From positions 109,643,588-109,707,587 of the forward strand of contig CM041777.1 of assembly GCA_023374045.1 (NCBI GenBank): a stretch of DNA of 64,000 nt, given 5' to 3'. The notes beneath the pieces are model-generated. The model searched no databases. It was given only the letters and a program-made list of their open reading frames with translations, and was not told the DNA's origin. The stretch's first letter is position 1, and every line of letters starts with the position of its first letter. The DNA is from Limonium bicolor. Taxonomy: Eukaryota > Streptophyta > Magnoliopsida > Caryophyllales > Plumbaginaceae. The position numbers were made by a program, and so were the translations under genes. Of this stretch, positions 24,188 to 36,798 are shown piece after piece.

Positions 24188-25200
24188 TCAACATCCAAAC
24201 ACAGCAGCATGTCGCTTACCTCCTTCCTTCTGTTGAACAGCATTTGCGGCAGAGACCTTAGGCCCTTTCCACCATTCAGGATATCCATGTATTTCAAAAC
24301 AGTCCTTCTTGAGATGTCCAGTCTTCCCGCAGTGACTACAGGTTCCTAGTTTCCTTTTGCCAGCACTATCCCGTGGTTGTTTAGAGCGATCACTACGACC
24401 ATGCTCTTCTTTGTTCACAACATTAGCAAAGGAAGTTTCGGTATTATCCTTACCTGTCTTACCTGCTGTGCGCTGTCTTTCATCTTGAAGGACAATAGCG
24501 TACGCCGAGTCAATACCAGGAAGAGGAGACATCATCAAGAAGTTGCCACGAATATTAACAAAATCTTCTCGTAGACCTAATAGAAATTGGAAAAGTTTCT
24601 GATCTTCAACCATCTTGGCGACCTTGTCACCATAGCCACAGATGCAAGTTCCAATGTTGGAGATTCTTGCGATGTCGTCCCACAGCTTCTCCAATCGCAC
24701 GAAATAATCAGCAATGTTGGAAGAGCCTTGTTCGACTGAGACAGTTCCCGTTGAAGCTCAAACATTCGCGTGCCATCAGAACGATCATACCTTCTGGACA
24801 ACATCTTCCACATATCACTGGAAGTATTTTGTGACATCAAGGCGTCGGCGATTGAGGATTCAACACTGGAGATGATCCACGAGCTTATTAAACCGTCGCA
24901 ACGATCCCAGTCTCTTCTTCGATTTTTAGAACCCTAGATCTCGGTAGAGAACCATCGACAACATTATCTTGTTTTAGCCAGAAGTGAGATCTCCATTTTC
25001 TTTTTTCCAATCTGAAATCCTGTTCCGTTTAATTTCTTGGCGGTCAATGATACTCCAGGTTGATCTGCATTGGCAACGAGAAGAGGATCTGAAGAGCTGA
25101 GCGACCGGCACGTCTTGATTTTCTGCGTTCGTCATCTTCTGACTGTCATCATCTTCTGTTACGCTCTTGTCTTGTTCACTGGAGCTTGGATTGTTGTCAT
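24188..25200 (-). pseudogene. copia gag, complete copy (frameshifted)
   Basis: This has the same gag as the intact-frame version at 14760-15779, starting at 25200. The C-terminal half is open (24188-24700, LEKLWDDIARISNIG to the CSHCGKTGHLKKDC knuckle). The N-terminal half is broken by small indels near 25145, 25100, 25010 and 24735. Note the TCAGTCGAACAAGG form near 24733, which differs from both other copies. Confidence 0.85.
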
Positions 25201-25245
25201 TTTGGAGGAGAGCAGGTCACCGGGGATGAGACCGCTCTGATACCA

Positions 25246-25561
25246 TGTAAGGAGACAAGCAAATACAGGGAGCAGTCGATGGAGCTAATGTGCTCATCGA
25301 ATGCGGAAAGAAAGAGGAGATCGACGAGAAGACGATCTGAATCAGCGCGAATGAGAAAAGGAGGAGAAACGCGATGAGAAAAGAAGACACAGGAAAATAA
25401 CTATTGATTCATTCTAATTGACAGAAGAGAAAACAGATACACATATAAGTACGGAGAGAATAAAACTCTAACAGTACTAAATACAACGACTCTAAAAGAT
25501 CAACGGAACACTAATCCTAATAAGGGAAGGACAGAAAGGGAAAAAATATATAAATCTAACA
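25246..25561 (-). repeat. 5' LTR of complete copia
   Basis: A 316-bp LTR, TGTTAG...TTACA on the minus strand, with the primer binding site at 25234-25245 immediately inside and target copy GTGTC at 25562-25566 outside. Confidence 0.93.
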
Positions 25562-27984
25562 GTGTCTCGTTCCTAAGTGTTTTACTAAGGTAATGTGATA
25601 ATATATCTGTCGTACTTAATAGTTAATGACCACTTCACTTTATACTTGTGTATATTTATAAGTCGATCTATAATCAACATAGCATTAGTCCAAAGGATGT
25701 TTGCGTATAAACAGATAATGCAAGAAAGTAATTCACATAACATTTCATGCATACATAAAATCACACATATCGCTCTTGGCAGTTAAACACACAATGTCTG
25801 ACCCCAAGGAAACCCTCAGGATGGTCAGACCACACCAATAACATACCGTACACCGAGACCTAGGTAGCGCAAAAGCCTATGCTCGTCCGGCACCCTTGGC
25901 AGACGTATGATCTGGAATAATCATATCACTACGAGTCAATCCCATGACTAACTAAATGCGGTATACCTAAATAATGTCAAACCCCGACCGTTAACCCCTG
26001 GATTTCAAAAGTTATTGGTTCGGGTTTCGTTAAATAAGTCGATTTCGTTACAAAAATTCGTTACTCGTAGTATTTTCTGATGCTCGGGTTTATTTCATTA
26101 TACTCCATGAGATATATATATATATATCCACGCTTATACCTACTTTTATACTTTAACCATATTCTTATACGTATATAAGTATATAACATATTGTTGCATG
26201 TATACATGCGATAACAAACAATTAAATTATCATTTCATAATCTATCATTTAATGTGTGGATTAGTCAACTTGTTGACGTGGTTATTTATTCCAAGCATAT
26301 AAGTTGTAATATTCATTATAATACATTGTATTATACAATTCATTCACTTTGTAATATGTTACACTTAACCTTGAGACTTTATAACTTATAGTTCATAAAT
26401 TATATTCATTATGAAATTCATCATATAATTACCATATGGTTCCCAACCATGGTATATAAATCATTTAGTTCATGTACTCTCATTTTATGTTTACATACGA
26501 ATAAAAATCCATGTATTATATGTTACATCTTATCATTTTATGTGAGATAGTTATCCTCACTAGTTTGTATTATTTGGTACAAACTTACATTAAGATTTTT
26601 ATCCTAATGTATGTAACACTTGTATACACTATAATCAACTTAATTTTATTTAATCTACACATTAGTTTATAATCCCATTTATTCCTTGTTGTCACATTTA
26701 TTTCATGTGAATATTCTTACTTATACTAGTTTCATTTAAATCACATTAATACCATGTAATTATTATAACACTCATATCGTTATAGACTATAGTCTAAAAA
26801 TCATTTATAATGTCTTCTTTCTCGGTACAACCATATATATATTTCATTAAATTACATTTTTACCACATAACATTGTATAATGTTACAATTATATTGTTAT
26901 ATTATATACAATGACATTTCTACATTATAATATAAGTGACCTATAGTTTTACACATGTTTATTTAAATACCGAGAATACCCATACATGTTACACGTTAAT
27001 TCTTTCAACTCCCAAATCTTTTCTATTATTACAATCTTGCCACATTATTTATATAACTTATATTATATCACTAATTCTTATAATGTGTATAACCTATGGT
27101 TATATTAAATTTTATATCATTTCAAAACAGACCCTAGGTCTGTCCAAGTTATACTCTCAGCCCACTTAACTTTCATAAATTACCAAATGACCCATTTATA
27201 ATATATACCTTATATTATGACATTTAAACTATATATTATACATACGTATTTATATAAGTCTAATAAATTCTCTAAAAATCACCAAAAATTCCCAAAATGT
27301 TCTATACTATTACTATTTTTACCCAGAAACTTTTGGAATTTCTATTCCTACGCCATAGGTTTTGTAAATTTTACATTTAACTTATAACTTAGTATAAAAT
27401 CATAATTTAATTACTTATAACTTCTAATTGGGTCAGTGGAATTACATGGTCAATATTGACCTTCTAAATTATGCCTTGACCCACAACTTTCAATATTTAT
27501 AGAAAACCCACAATACTTTTGGAAATTACATTTTTACCCTAAATCTTATAAAATTCATTTAAATTGCTTTTTAAGCCTAGTGACTAATGTGATACTAAGC
27601 AGTACACGTGTTAATTACGGTGTATACAAGGCTATTTAACCATTGAAAATCAATTTTTGAACACTTTTTTAAAATGTGTCTTAAGGAGTTTTAGAGCTCC
27701 TTTTTGTGTTTTAACTCTTTCTAGAGTTGGTTTTCTTTGGTAATGGTTTTATCATGTTAATAACTTAGTTATAAGGTTTAGGAATCCAATTGGACCCTAA
27801 TCAAGGTTACATAATCCTTAAGGCCTCTTAGAGCACAATTTGCCTTAAATGATTTTTTAAGCATGTTTTTGCTTGTTTATAATTTGGGATTGTTACCAAT
27901 ATTGTTAAGGCATGTTTTAGCCTTAACACACCATTAGTAGATGTTTAAACACCATAATTTATTAGTTAGGGGTATTTCACTACA

Positions 27985-29109
27985 TGTCATAATGATGACG
28001 AGGATATTGAATTGATTTGTCAAAAGTACTTGAAAGACGGAAAAATGAGTGTTGCAGAATATTTTAATATACAACCTGTGTCGGTGTATATAGATTTATT
28101 CAAAGTTCTGTTATTGATTATAAAAATTCTTTATCCCCAGCAGTTGATTATTTGAAGATATAGTATGCTTGAAATTATGATTAAGTTATATGGTTATACC
28201 TATATATATCACTTTGATAATGATGTGTATATAAGATTCGAAAGGGATTAAGTCCTGGAAGAGTATAGTGAAGTCTGAAAGGGAATGGCCATCTGATGTT
28301 GATAAATCCTTTCATGAATCTAAGCGATAAAGTTGAGTGTGCTTTTACTGTCTCAGTGAAAACTATTGAAGGTATATCACTGAAATGAGTCCAATTTTAT
28401 TGGAAAATTCATGTTGCTATAGTAGTAGTGCAAGCGTATAATTGGAACTCCTTACGAGTCTCCTGATGGTTGTTGAATCAATGATCATGAAGTACCAATC
28501 TTAATGTTATTGTAGGAGAATGGTTAATGGGGTTATCGTATCCATAGATACATAAATGTGAAAACCCCTCAAAAGAATAATTAAGGGTATGCTTGATTGA
28601 ATATGCGGCTTGATACCCATATGATGTAGTCGATTACATCTATACTATACATACCCCAAAAGATTCTACTTATAAAAGGGATGTTGATATTAATACGGAG
28701 CAAATATGCAAAAGTCCCCTCCATTTGACGATTTTATTCAACCAGGTGCTCCTCAACTAGGCACAAGACCAATCTTAAAGATTGGGGATGCATAAAGTCA
28801 AAGTAATAAAGTGATACTTTCATCAGGGGAAGGAATGCTGATTGTGCTCTTTTTCCTTCATTATGATGTTTTTCCCACTAGCTTTTTCCTGGAGGTTTTA
28901 ACGAGGCAATTGATGAAAAACATCCAATGGATTCATTGTATGTGGAGGCCAAGTTAAAATGTCTATGATTGATTATCTCAACTATTTGATGTTATTGTAA
29001 CACTGTACTATAATTTCCTTTGCCCGAGGCTAGCTTTTATCCCATAATATTTTTCCAGGCAAAGTTTTTAATAAGACAATATTTAAAAGTTATTTCATCC
29101 AAAGGAAAG
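27985..29109 (+). repeat. decayed copia 3' end, right-arm copy
   Basis: No intact frame. Around 28670-28720 the conceptual reading DVDINTEQI resembles the end of copia RNase H. From about 28840 to 29060 the sequence carries the double motif gtgctctttttcc..tttttcccactagctttttcctgg..gttttaacgagg and ctttgcccgaggct..tatcccataatatttttccaggcaaagttttt, familiar from the region before the 3' LTR in plant copia elements. The solo LTR E1 inserted into this older element, making it the oldest layer here. Confidence 0.65.
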
Positions 29110-29112
29110 TAT

Positions 29113-29156
<44 letters not shown>

Positions 29157-29378
29157 TTATCTATATAGATATATATAATATATATAAGATATAATATATA
29201 TATAGATTATAGTAGAGTTTACATCTTACCCAATAACTGACAATTCTTTACTTATGTAATTAGGGTTTATCATGTAAATTACCCTATATAAATAAAGACA
29301 TTGTATACTCATATAGAATAAGAATATCAGTTGCCTCACTATCTTATCTCTCCTTGCAATCTCTCTTTTCTTATTACA
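29110..29378 (+). repeat. LTR of the old copia element, right-arm copy
   Basis: It follows a purine tract (ccaaaggaaag, to 29109), begins tattataaata, and has a long (TA)n run (29118-29216), an accctatataaataaagacattgtat core, and the end ttattaca at 29378. The TG start is mutated to TA. It is longer than the middle-arm copy because of the TA expansion. Confidence 0.7.
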
Positions 29379-29448
29379 GCATTAATATATTATTAAAAAA
29401 TTGATCATAAAAAGTTACATGTAATTATATTAATAGATAAAATATTTA

Positions 29449-32400
29449 GCTTCCGATTATGTGACGTAAAAAAAGGCTAATCGAATTAAGTAAAGACATC
29501 GATAAGATGTGGAACCCTAAACCCCCTGAGTCGAAGCCGACGGTTTTTGACGCCGATTAAGATGTAATTTCAAACTAGCGCCCACCGCTGTGCTGCTAGT
29601 GTCACTCCGGTCTCTAGTTAATTCATATAGGGAACGTAGCAGGTCCCGTCTCTCAGTTCCGTTGCTGTGCACCATCTCTGCCATACCCAGCCTGTGATGC
29701 GATATTAGTTCAACCGTTTGCCATCCCTGTTCACGGTGTACTTGTACAACATTCGCCGTCCCGTTTGTGCATCAAAGATTAATTTGGCCATCACCGTACA
29801 CTGCCAATTTTTGCTAACAAGTTTCGGAGCTTGAAGAAGGTGCATTGTGGTCTCTGAATGCCATGTCAGCTAGCATGACTCGCAATTTTGAAGATGTTAT
29901 GTCCGTTTCCTCTCAGAATATTGTGGGTCTTTCTGAAGCTGGTAATCAGGTAAAACGTGGGAAGAATGATGATTCGGTCTTTTCTAATCAGGCAATGTTG
30001 GGGGATGCCCAGTGTTACCAAAAATAATGTCGTTGTTGGTCTTGAATTGTCGGGGCTTGGGTACAGCTTCATCAATTCGTTGGGTTAAGCGAGTTGTTAG
30101 AGCTAGAGCACCCTTGTTTTTCTTTCTATCTGAAACAAAATTATCCTCTTTTGAAATGAGGCACGTGGCCTCTAATTTTGGTGATTACTTTTGGGTAGCC
30201 GGGGACAGTGAAGGGAGGTCAGCGGGAGTGGCTTTGTTTGGAGGGACATTACAAATGTTTCAGTTCTAGTCTGTCGAGTAGGCATGTTGATGTGGTGTCA
30301 CTGAGCCGAGGGGTATGAAATGGCGCCTAACTGGGTTGTATGGCTGGTCAGCCTCTGTGGTAAATGGAAGACTTGGAGCTTTTTGCGTTATTTGTCTGCC
30401 CAATGGTCGGGCCTTGGTTGGCTTGTGGTGACTTTAATGAGGTTTTATATTCGGCTGAGCATCTGGGTCATCGTCCTCGTTCACCATCTGCTATGTCTGT
30501 GTTTCGTAGTTGTATCTCAGATTGCAATTTACATGACTTGGGTACAGAGGCACATGTTTTACATACACGAAGAGAGCAGGTTTCTCTCCCTGTTTAAATC
30601 TCGTCTTGATCGGTTTCTTTTGTAATGACCAGTGGCGGCTTTGCTACCCCGATGCGCAAAATTACCATCTTCCCTGGGGTCATTCGGATCATAAGCCTAT
30701 CCATCTGATAATGCAACCATCGATTCGCAGGGGGCCAAAGCTTTTCCGATTTGAGAATTGCTGGGCTAACAACTCCCACTGCAAGTCCTTAGTCCACCAG
30801 GTTTGGAATGATTGTGGTTCTGCTACGCCTTATCACATTTAAAGTGCGATGTTGTGGACAACGTTACGTGCTTGGGGGACACAACAAATTTGGATTGAAA
30901 AATACGGCTCTTTCAAGTGCAAAATGAGATCCAGGTTCTAGCAACTGCTCCCCCAACGCAAAATAATATCACTCAGTGGCGTCATCTTACCCGTTCCTTG
31001 GACGACTTGCTCCTCCAAGAGGAGGTTAGGCTTCAACAACATTCCCGCCAGTCATGGTTACAAGCTGGAGATCAAAACTCAGCCTATTTTCATGCACGTA
31101 CGAGGTCAAGAGCTAGGAAAAAATGCAATCTATGCCCTTTCTTCCCCAACATCTCCTTCGCAAACTTCCTGGCATGGTATTGAGTCTGTTGCAAGGAATT
31201 TCTTTGTGGACTTATTTACTTCTTCTAATCCGGTACTGATCCGCACTTACTATCTTGTGTTGAAAATCGGGTTCCGCTGCATTTATATGACTCTATGGGA
31301 TTGCCCTATACTCGTGAAGAAGTAATTGTAGCTTACAAGCAGATGTCACCGTCTAAGGCACCAGGTCCAGATGGTATCAATGGCGTTTTCCTCCAATCAT
31401 TTGGCCTCTCATCAGTAAAGATTTTATTACTTCAGCGCTGAACTTTCTCAACAATGCTTCTGTGCCTCCAGATCTTAATCATACACATTTGGTCCTCATT
31501 CCGAAATCCAAGAATGCCTCCACCATTACAGACTATCGTCCCATTTCTTTGCAACACCTTATATCGGGTCATCTCTAAGGTGTTAGTCAACAGAATTTGG
31601 CCAGTTATGCCATATGTCATTTCTGCGAACCAGAGTGCTTTTGTCGAAGGTCGTCTGATCTCAGATCAGATTCTTCTTGCCCATGAGTTACTACATATGA
31701 TGCGACAGTCTCGGGCTCACTCTAGGGGTTTCTTTGCTTACAAAGTAGACATGTCCAAGGCTTTTGATCGGGTTGAATGGTCTTTCCTCCTTGATGTCCT
31801 AAAGAGCATGGGTTTTCATCCCCATTGGATCTCCTTAATCCAGCAGAGTTTGTCCTTCAAAAACTATGGACGTCCTTATTAATGGCTACCCCGGTGTCTC
31901 TTTTCACCCAAGTCGGGGTTTACGTCAAGGGGATCCCCTGTCTCCCTTTTTATTTATCTCTTGTATGGAGGTTCTCTCATCGACTCTACAACTAGCTTCG
32001 GATACAGGTCTCTACTCCGGTTTTACGGTACGGGGCCTAGGCATTCCTATCACTAATCTTCTCTTTGCTGATGACTGTATCTTGTTTGGCTCTGCTTCTA
32101 TTTTGAATGTGCATGCTCTTCGTCATCTCTTACTGGACTTCTCGGACGCATCGGGGCAGCGGATTAATAATGACAAATCAGCCATTATGTTCTCAAATAG
32201 CTTACGGCAGGACTTCATTATAATATTACTCAAATACTTGAGGCCCGCCAGGTATCTGATTTGGGGTTGTATCTGGGGTTTCCCAGTTATGTGGGCCGAA
32301 AAACCGTTCTTCTGTCTTTGCGTATATTAAGGACCGTGTTTTCAAAAGGCTTCAATCTTGGAATAAGAAGATATCTCAAGCAGGCCGTGCAGTCCTGATC

Positions 32401-34125
32401 AAATCAGTTCTTCAAGCCATCCCTACTTATATCATGTCTATTATTGCTCTACCACGCTCGTTCTTAAAGCAATTGCAGTCACTATTGCACGGTTTTGGTG
32501 GTCTGGGTCACCTTCCACTCAATCCATTCATTGGTGTAAATGGTCAGCTCTTTGCACTGATATTGCCTCGGGCGGGCTAGGGTTTCGGGATTTGATATCT
32601 TTCAACCGAGCTCTCTTGGCCAAGCAATTGTGGCGCATTCTTCAACACCCAACTTCTCTACTTTCCAGGTTTTATCATGCTCGTTACCTCGCTCAGCATG
32701 ATCTCTGGGCCTACAACTCCTCTTCGAACACTAGTCCGATTTGGCGAGCGTTAATGAGTGTTCGCGATCTAATCCATTTTGGTAAGCGTAGACGTATCTT
32801 TGATGGTCTAACTACTCCTATCTCAGCTCCTGGCTCCTGGATAAGCCAGGTGGTAAGCCTTTTGTTTGGAAGCTTCCTATTGCTCAGCTCCATCATGGGA
32901 AGGTTGCTGACCTGTTGGATGGCTCGGGTCAATGGAACATTCCATTACTTCATCAATGGTTTCCTCGGGACGATGTTGCTTCCATTCTTCAGGTCCCTCT
33001 GCGACAGGGTCCACTGCCGTATGATTCCTGGACCTGGGGTCTTACATCCACGGGGGCCTTTTCCGTCAAATCGGCCTATTATGCTGCCCTTCATCTTGCT
33101 CAGTCTTCAGATGCTTCCTCTAGCAGTCCATCTTCATGGGGTACTGCATCCAAAACGCCTGTGGAAGTGTGATATTCCCCCGCGTGTTCGTCTTTTCGGG
33201 TGGAAGTTACTTCAGGGGTATCGTACCATGTAAAGCTATTCTACAACGTCGACTTCATGTTGCCACGGAGAACACCTGTCACTTTGTGGGGAAACCGAAA
33301 CTCTCATCCACTCCTTCGTCCACTGTCCTACTGTCCAGGGTTATTGGCCAATGATGGCTTTGCTTGCCCCATCTATCCCTAATACCGATAAGCTTTCTTG
33401 ATCTGTGTGGTTTCATCATGAATGTTGTACTCGCTCAGTTGCAGCCTTATCCTATCTCACATGTTTCTCTGGCGATTATGGTATGCACGTTGTCAGGGCT
33501 AATCATGATTCTTCCATCTCTTTCGCCTGGGGGTGGTGCCAAGCAGACGCTTTTCTAAGTTCGGCTTCAGCTGCTCACGGATCTCATACGGTGGCTCTTG
33601 CTACGCATCGCTCTTCTCATCCTGACTATGTGGACATTGCGGTCGATGGCGGTATTGATTTACATAAGCGTTTGGGTGTGGCGTTTCATATTACGCGCAA
33701 TAATACTCATCTTTCTGCTGGGGTCCACGGTTCACAGCGGACTGCTTCCCTCTACGGTTGAGTGTCTTGCCTTGCAATTTGCCGTACGTAGACATGCAGC
33801 TACAGAAGGTCATTCCCGTATACGCGTCCTCGCTGACTGCGAGCCAATGATTCGTTACCTCCAGGGCTCCACGACTTCGTTACATGCGGAATCAGCAGCC
33901 ATCCTCACTCAGTTTTGGCTGACTTAGCGTGTTTCGACGATGTTATTTGGTTCTATATTCCACGCTCAACCAATCTAATCGCTCATTAACCTAGCTACAG
34001 CTGCTAGAAGTCTCAACTTCTTAGTTGTTGTTGGAAAGCACTTGACTTCTGACTTTGTACTGACCTTTGCTCTTAATATCATATCAAATATCTCTTTTCA
34101 AAAAAAATAAAATAAAATAAAAAAA
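29449..34125 (+). mobile_element. L1-type LINE with target-site duplication and A-rich tail
   Basis: This insertion of about 4.7 kb is flanked by direct repeats of aatagataaaatattta (29432-29448 and 34126-34142, with one or two bases of ambiguity from the tail) and ends in an aaaaaataaaataaaataaaaa tail (34100-34127). The empty site is preserved at 10557-10573, so both ends are exact. It lies about 400 bp upstream of the CFIm68-like start codon, in the same orientation. ORF2 is recognisable but broken. No ORF1 with RRM or zinc knuckle is seen in the 580 bp before ORF2, so the copy is probably 5'-truncated. Confidence 0.95.
30027..33927 (+). pseudogene. LINE ORF2: endonuclease, reverse transcriptase, RNase H (frameshifted)
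   Basis: The start is MSLLVLNCRGLG, the usual N-terminus of the APE-type endonuclease, which nicks the target. The endonuclease continues to about 30760 through frame changes (LACGDFNE near 30425; PWGHSDHKPI near 30675). RT follows: SPSKAPGPDGING at about 31350, YRVISKVLVNR at about 31565, SANQSAFVEGR at about 31625, KVDMSKAFDRVEWSFL at about 31745, GLRQGDPLSPFLF at about 31920, and the catalytic LLFADDCILF at about 32060. A zf-RVT region is near 33060-33230 and an RNase H domain near 33625-33925 (VDGGIDL...ALQFAVRRH). Stops and shifts occur throughout; the element is dead as written. Confidence 0.9.
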
Positions 34126-34142
34126 AATAGATAAAATATTTA

Positions 34143-34529
34143 TATTATTACATAAAATAAGTAGTTAGAAACGTTGTCCGAATTTCTTTCCTGCACAATC
34201 ACGTGGACACGCGCTGAATACACTCCTTCGAGCTTCCCTGAACCTGCGTTTCGCGTACACAACTAACACAGATTTTCTTCCTCTTCCTTTCGCACACAAC
34301 ATTCTAGATTAGGGTTTTCTGTTTACGTGTTCCCTCTCCCTTTGTCCCCACACTCTCTATCCCTCTTAATTCAGCAGTATTTCCCTCAACGAAGCTTCTC
34401 AATTTCTTGGTAAGGCCTTCGGCTTTTTTGAATTTTCCATCTCCATGAAAGTTCGCACTTGAATGATTACGCTTTTTGAACACCGAGACATACCATAAAG
34501 AAGTAGGAATTAGCTGAACCTAATTGAGG
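34143..34529 (+). promoter_or_regulatory. 5' UTR and upstream region of CFIm68-like gene, right arm
   Basis: Collinear with 10168-10556 on the opposite arm. It carries CT-rich stretches before the start codon. The LINE tail ends at its upstream edge, so any distal promoter element is now about 4.7 kb further away than on the middle arm. Confidence 0.6.
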
Positions 34530-36798
34530 ATGGATGAATCAGAGGGGGCACTTGGCGGTGCCAGTGGCTTTGGCGATAGCGGAGATCCAGCGGATCAGTT
34601 TCATCGAAATGAAGCGATTTCAGCCGTTGCCGACGAGGCTTCTTGGGTGAAGAGGATGACGATTACGAGGATCTGTACAACGATGTTAACGTTGGTGAAG
34701 GGTTTCTTCAATCTCTCAGGAAGAACGAGGGAGGTAGAGTTAAGAAATGAAGAGGAAAACAGGGCCCTACCTCCGATGGCAGCTGCGCCTTCTGGATCTC
34801 AGCCTCTGGAAGACGTTGAATCTGCTGGACCATCGATTCCGGGTATTGGTGGTGGTGGTGGTGGTGGGGAAGTAGAGAAAGAAGTATGAGAGAGAGATAC
34901 CTGTGGGTGGTGCAGAGAGCATGTCTACGGCGCCAGGTGTTAGTTTCAATGCTTACCAAAATCAGGGTTTCAGAGGGAACGATGCGGCTACAAAGGGTCC
35001 AGTTGCACCTGCTCCAGGTATGGATGGAGGAGGGTCTGCTTCTGCAGCTGCCAGTACCGGTGGCAGCTATGGAGGTGGGCTTAGAGTTGAGTTAGGGCAA
35101 CCTTCTATTAAGGTAGGTGATGTAGATAATCGTAATGCCACCAATAATAATAATTTGGCTGTTCAAAGGGCGGGGCAACAGCAACAGCCTCATACTATAG
35201 TTGGTACTGGAAATTTAGGAAATGACATTATGCCTAGACAGAGTGGAGGAAGTGGCAATATCAATGCAGGCGGTGGAAACATGGGAGGAGGTGTTGCTGC
35301 TGGCGGTGGTGGACCTGGTCACAACACTGGTGCTGGTGGTATCGGGGGTAGTACTGTTCTTTTTGTGGGAGACTTACATTGGTGGACAACTGATGCTGAG
35401 CTTGAGGATGAGCTTGTTAAATATGGACCAGTGAAAGAGGTTAAATTTTTTGATGAGAAAGCTAGTGGAAAGTCCAAAGGGTACTGTCAGGTTGAATTTT
35501 ATGACCCCGCTGCAGCCACTGCTTGCAAGAAGGCATGAATGGTCATCTCTTCAATGGGCGTGCTTGTGTTGTTGCTTTTTGCATCACCCTTTTCTGTTAA
35601 ACGAATGGGTGAGGCCCAGGTGAACAGAAACCAGCAGCAGACAAATCAGCAGCCGGTTCCCCAAGGTAGGAGACCAAATGAGCCAGTTAATAAACCCACT
35701 GGTAATAGCATCACAACTGGTGCGAACTATCAAGGGGGTGATAATAATAACAGAGGTTTCGGTAGGGGAAGTTGGGGAAGAGGTAATGCCCAAGGAATGG
35801 GCAGGGGTCCAATGGGTCCAATGAGGAATAGGCCTGGTGGGATGGGTGGCAGAGGACTCATGGGAAATGGTGGGGGGGGTTTGGGCCAGGTATGGGGCCG
35901 GCACCTCCTATGATGCACCCTCAGCCATGATGGGTCAGGGTTTTGATCCAGCTTTTGGCGGACCTATGGGAAGAATGGGCACCTTTGGTGGTTTCCCTGG
36001 TGCTGGTCCCACACCTCCATTCTCTGGGATATTGTCTTCTTTCCCACCCGTTGGAAATGTTGGCTTGCCTGGAGTTGCCCCTCATGTCAATCCAGCATTC
36101 TTTGGGAGAGGTATGCCAATGAATGGAATGGGGATGATGCCGAATTCTGGAGTGGATGGGCCCGGTATGGGCATGTGGCAAGATCCTAATATGGGTGGAT
36201 GGGTAGGTGAGGATCACCTTGGAAGAGCTGGTGAGTCTAGTTATGCTGAGGAAGCTGTTTCTGATCATCAGTATGGAGAAGCTAGCCATGATAGGGCTGG
36301 TTGGCCAAACACCATGAAAGAAAAAGATAGGGGATCTGAGAGGGATTGGTCAGGGTCTTCTGAGAGGAGGTATCGGGATGAAAGAGAACCTGGATATGAT
36401 AGGGAGATGCCTCGAGAGAAAGAGGCCAGTCTGACCAGGATTGGCCAGAGAGAAGGAACCGTGACGACAGAGATGCTGCTCGTGATAAAGAAAGGGATCG
36501 CCCGAGGGAGCGAGAACGCTCTCGTGACAAGTCACGGGAGCGTGATCGGGAGAGGGATCATGATAGAGACAGGGAAAGGGATCGTCACAGGGAAGATAGG
36601 CATGGAGATCATCATCGACACCGGGACCGTGAGCCAGAATATGATGATGAATGGGATAGGGGGCGGTCATCAAGGACTCACAGCAGATCTCGGATTGATG
36701 AGGATCAACGATCCAGATCCAGAGATGTGGACTATGGGAAAAGACGGCGGATAACCCCAACTAGCTTCTCCATAATGCTCTCCCCTTTGACAAGTTAA
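34530..36798 (+). pseudogene. CFIm59/68 (CPSF6-like) RRM protein, right-arm copy; frame broken as written
   Basis: This is the second copy of the cleavage-factor Im large-subunit homolog. The RRM at about 35353-35590 shows RNP2 LFVGDL, the WWTTDAELEDEL helix and RNP1 KSKGYCQVEF in one uninterrupted frame, which the other copy lacks. Downstream are the Gly/Met/Pro-rich middle, as in CPSF6-type proteins, and the RD/RE/RS-rich tail, ending KRRRITPTSF...SPLTS. Single-base differences break the frame at about 34640 (one G missing from gaggg), 34733 (one G too many), 34880 (two bases extra), 35528 (one A missing, giving ACKKA then stop), 35880-35930 and 36432. Most of these positions are intact in the minus-strand copy. 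Confidence 0.88.

Larger units (their letters stand above)
20323..25561 (-). mobile_element. complete Ty1/copia retrotransposon with target duplication
   Basis: This minus-strand element of 5,239 bp has both LTRs (5' 25246-25561; 3' 20323-20633), a tRNA-Met primer site (25234-25245), gag, pol and a purine tract before the 3' LTR. It is flanked by a perfect GTGTC duplication (20318-20322 and 25562-25566), so its insertion into the solo LTR is complete and traceable. The two LTRs are very similar, with a few substitutions and indels, pointing to a fairly recent insertion. It is the structural reference for the two partial copies. Pol is interrupted by a TGA in RT and by several indels, so it is not autonomous as written. 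Confidence 0.95.
19085..27979 (-). mobile_element. solo LTR E1 (long-LTR family), interrupted by a complete copia
   Basis: The ends are tgtaacacccc (19085) and ggggtatttca (to 27979); inverted, the LTR reads TGAAATACCCC...GGGGTGTTACA. It is flanked by a perfect 5-bp target duplication CTACA (19080-19084 and 27980-27984). Removing the copia and its duplicated GTGTC leaves about 3.65 kb with no gag or pol, so this is a solo LTR from recombination between two LTRs. The same termini and parts of the interior recur at 44090-48042 and 53798-58221, and inverted from 48373. TG...CA ends and 5-bp duplications are usual for LTR elements. A Ty3/gypsy origin is likely from LTR size, but there is no coding region to prove it. 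Confidence 0.88.
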
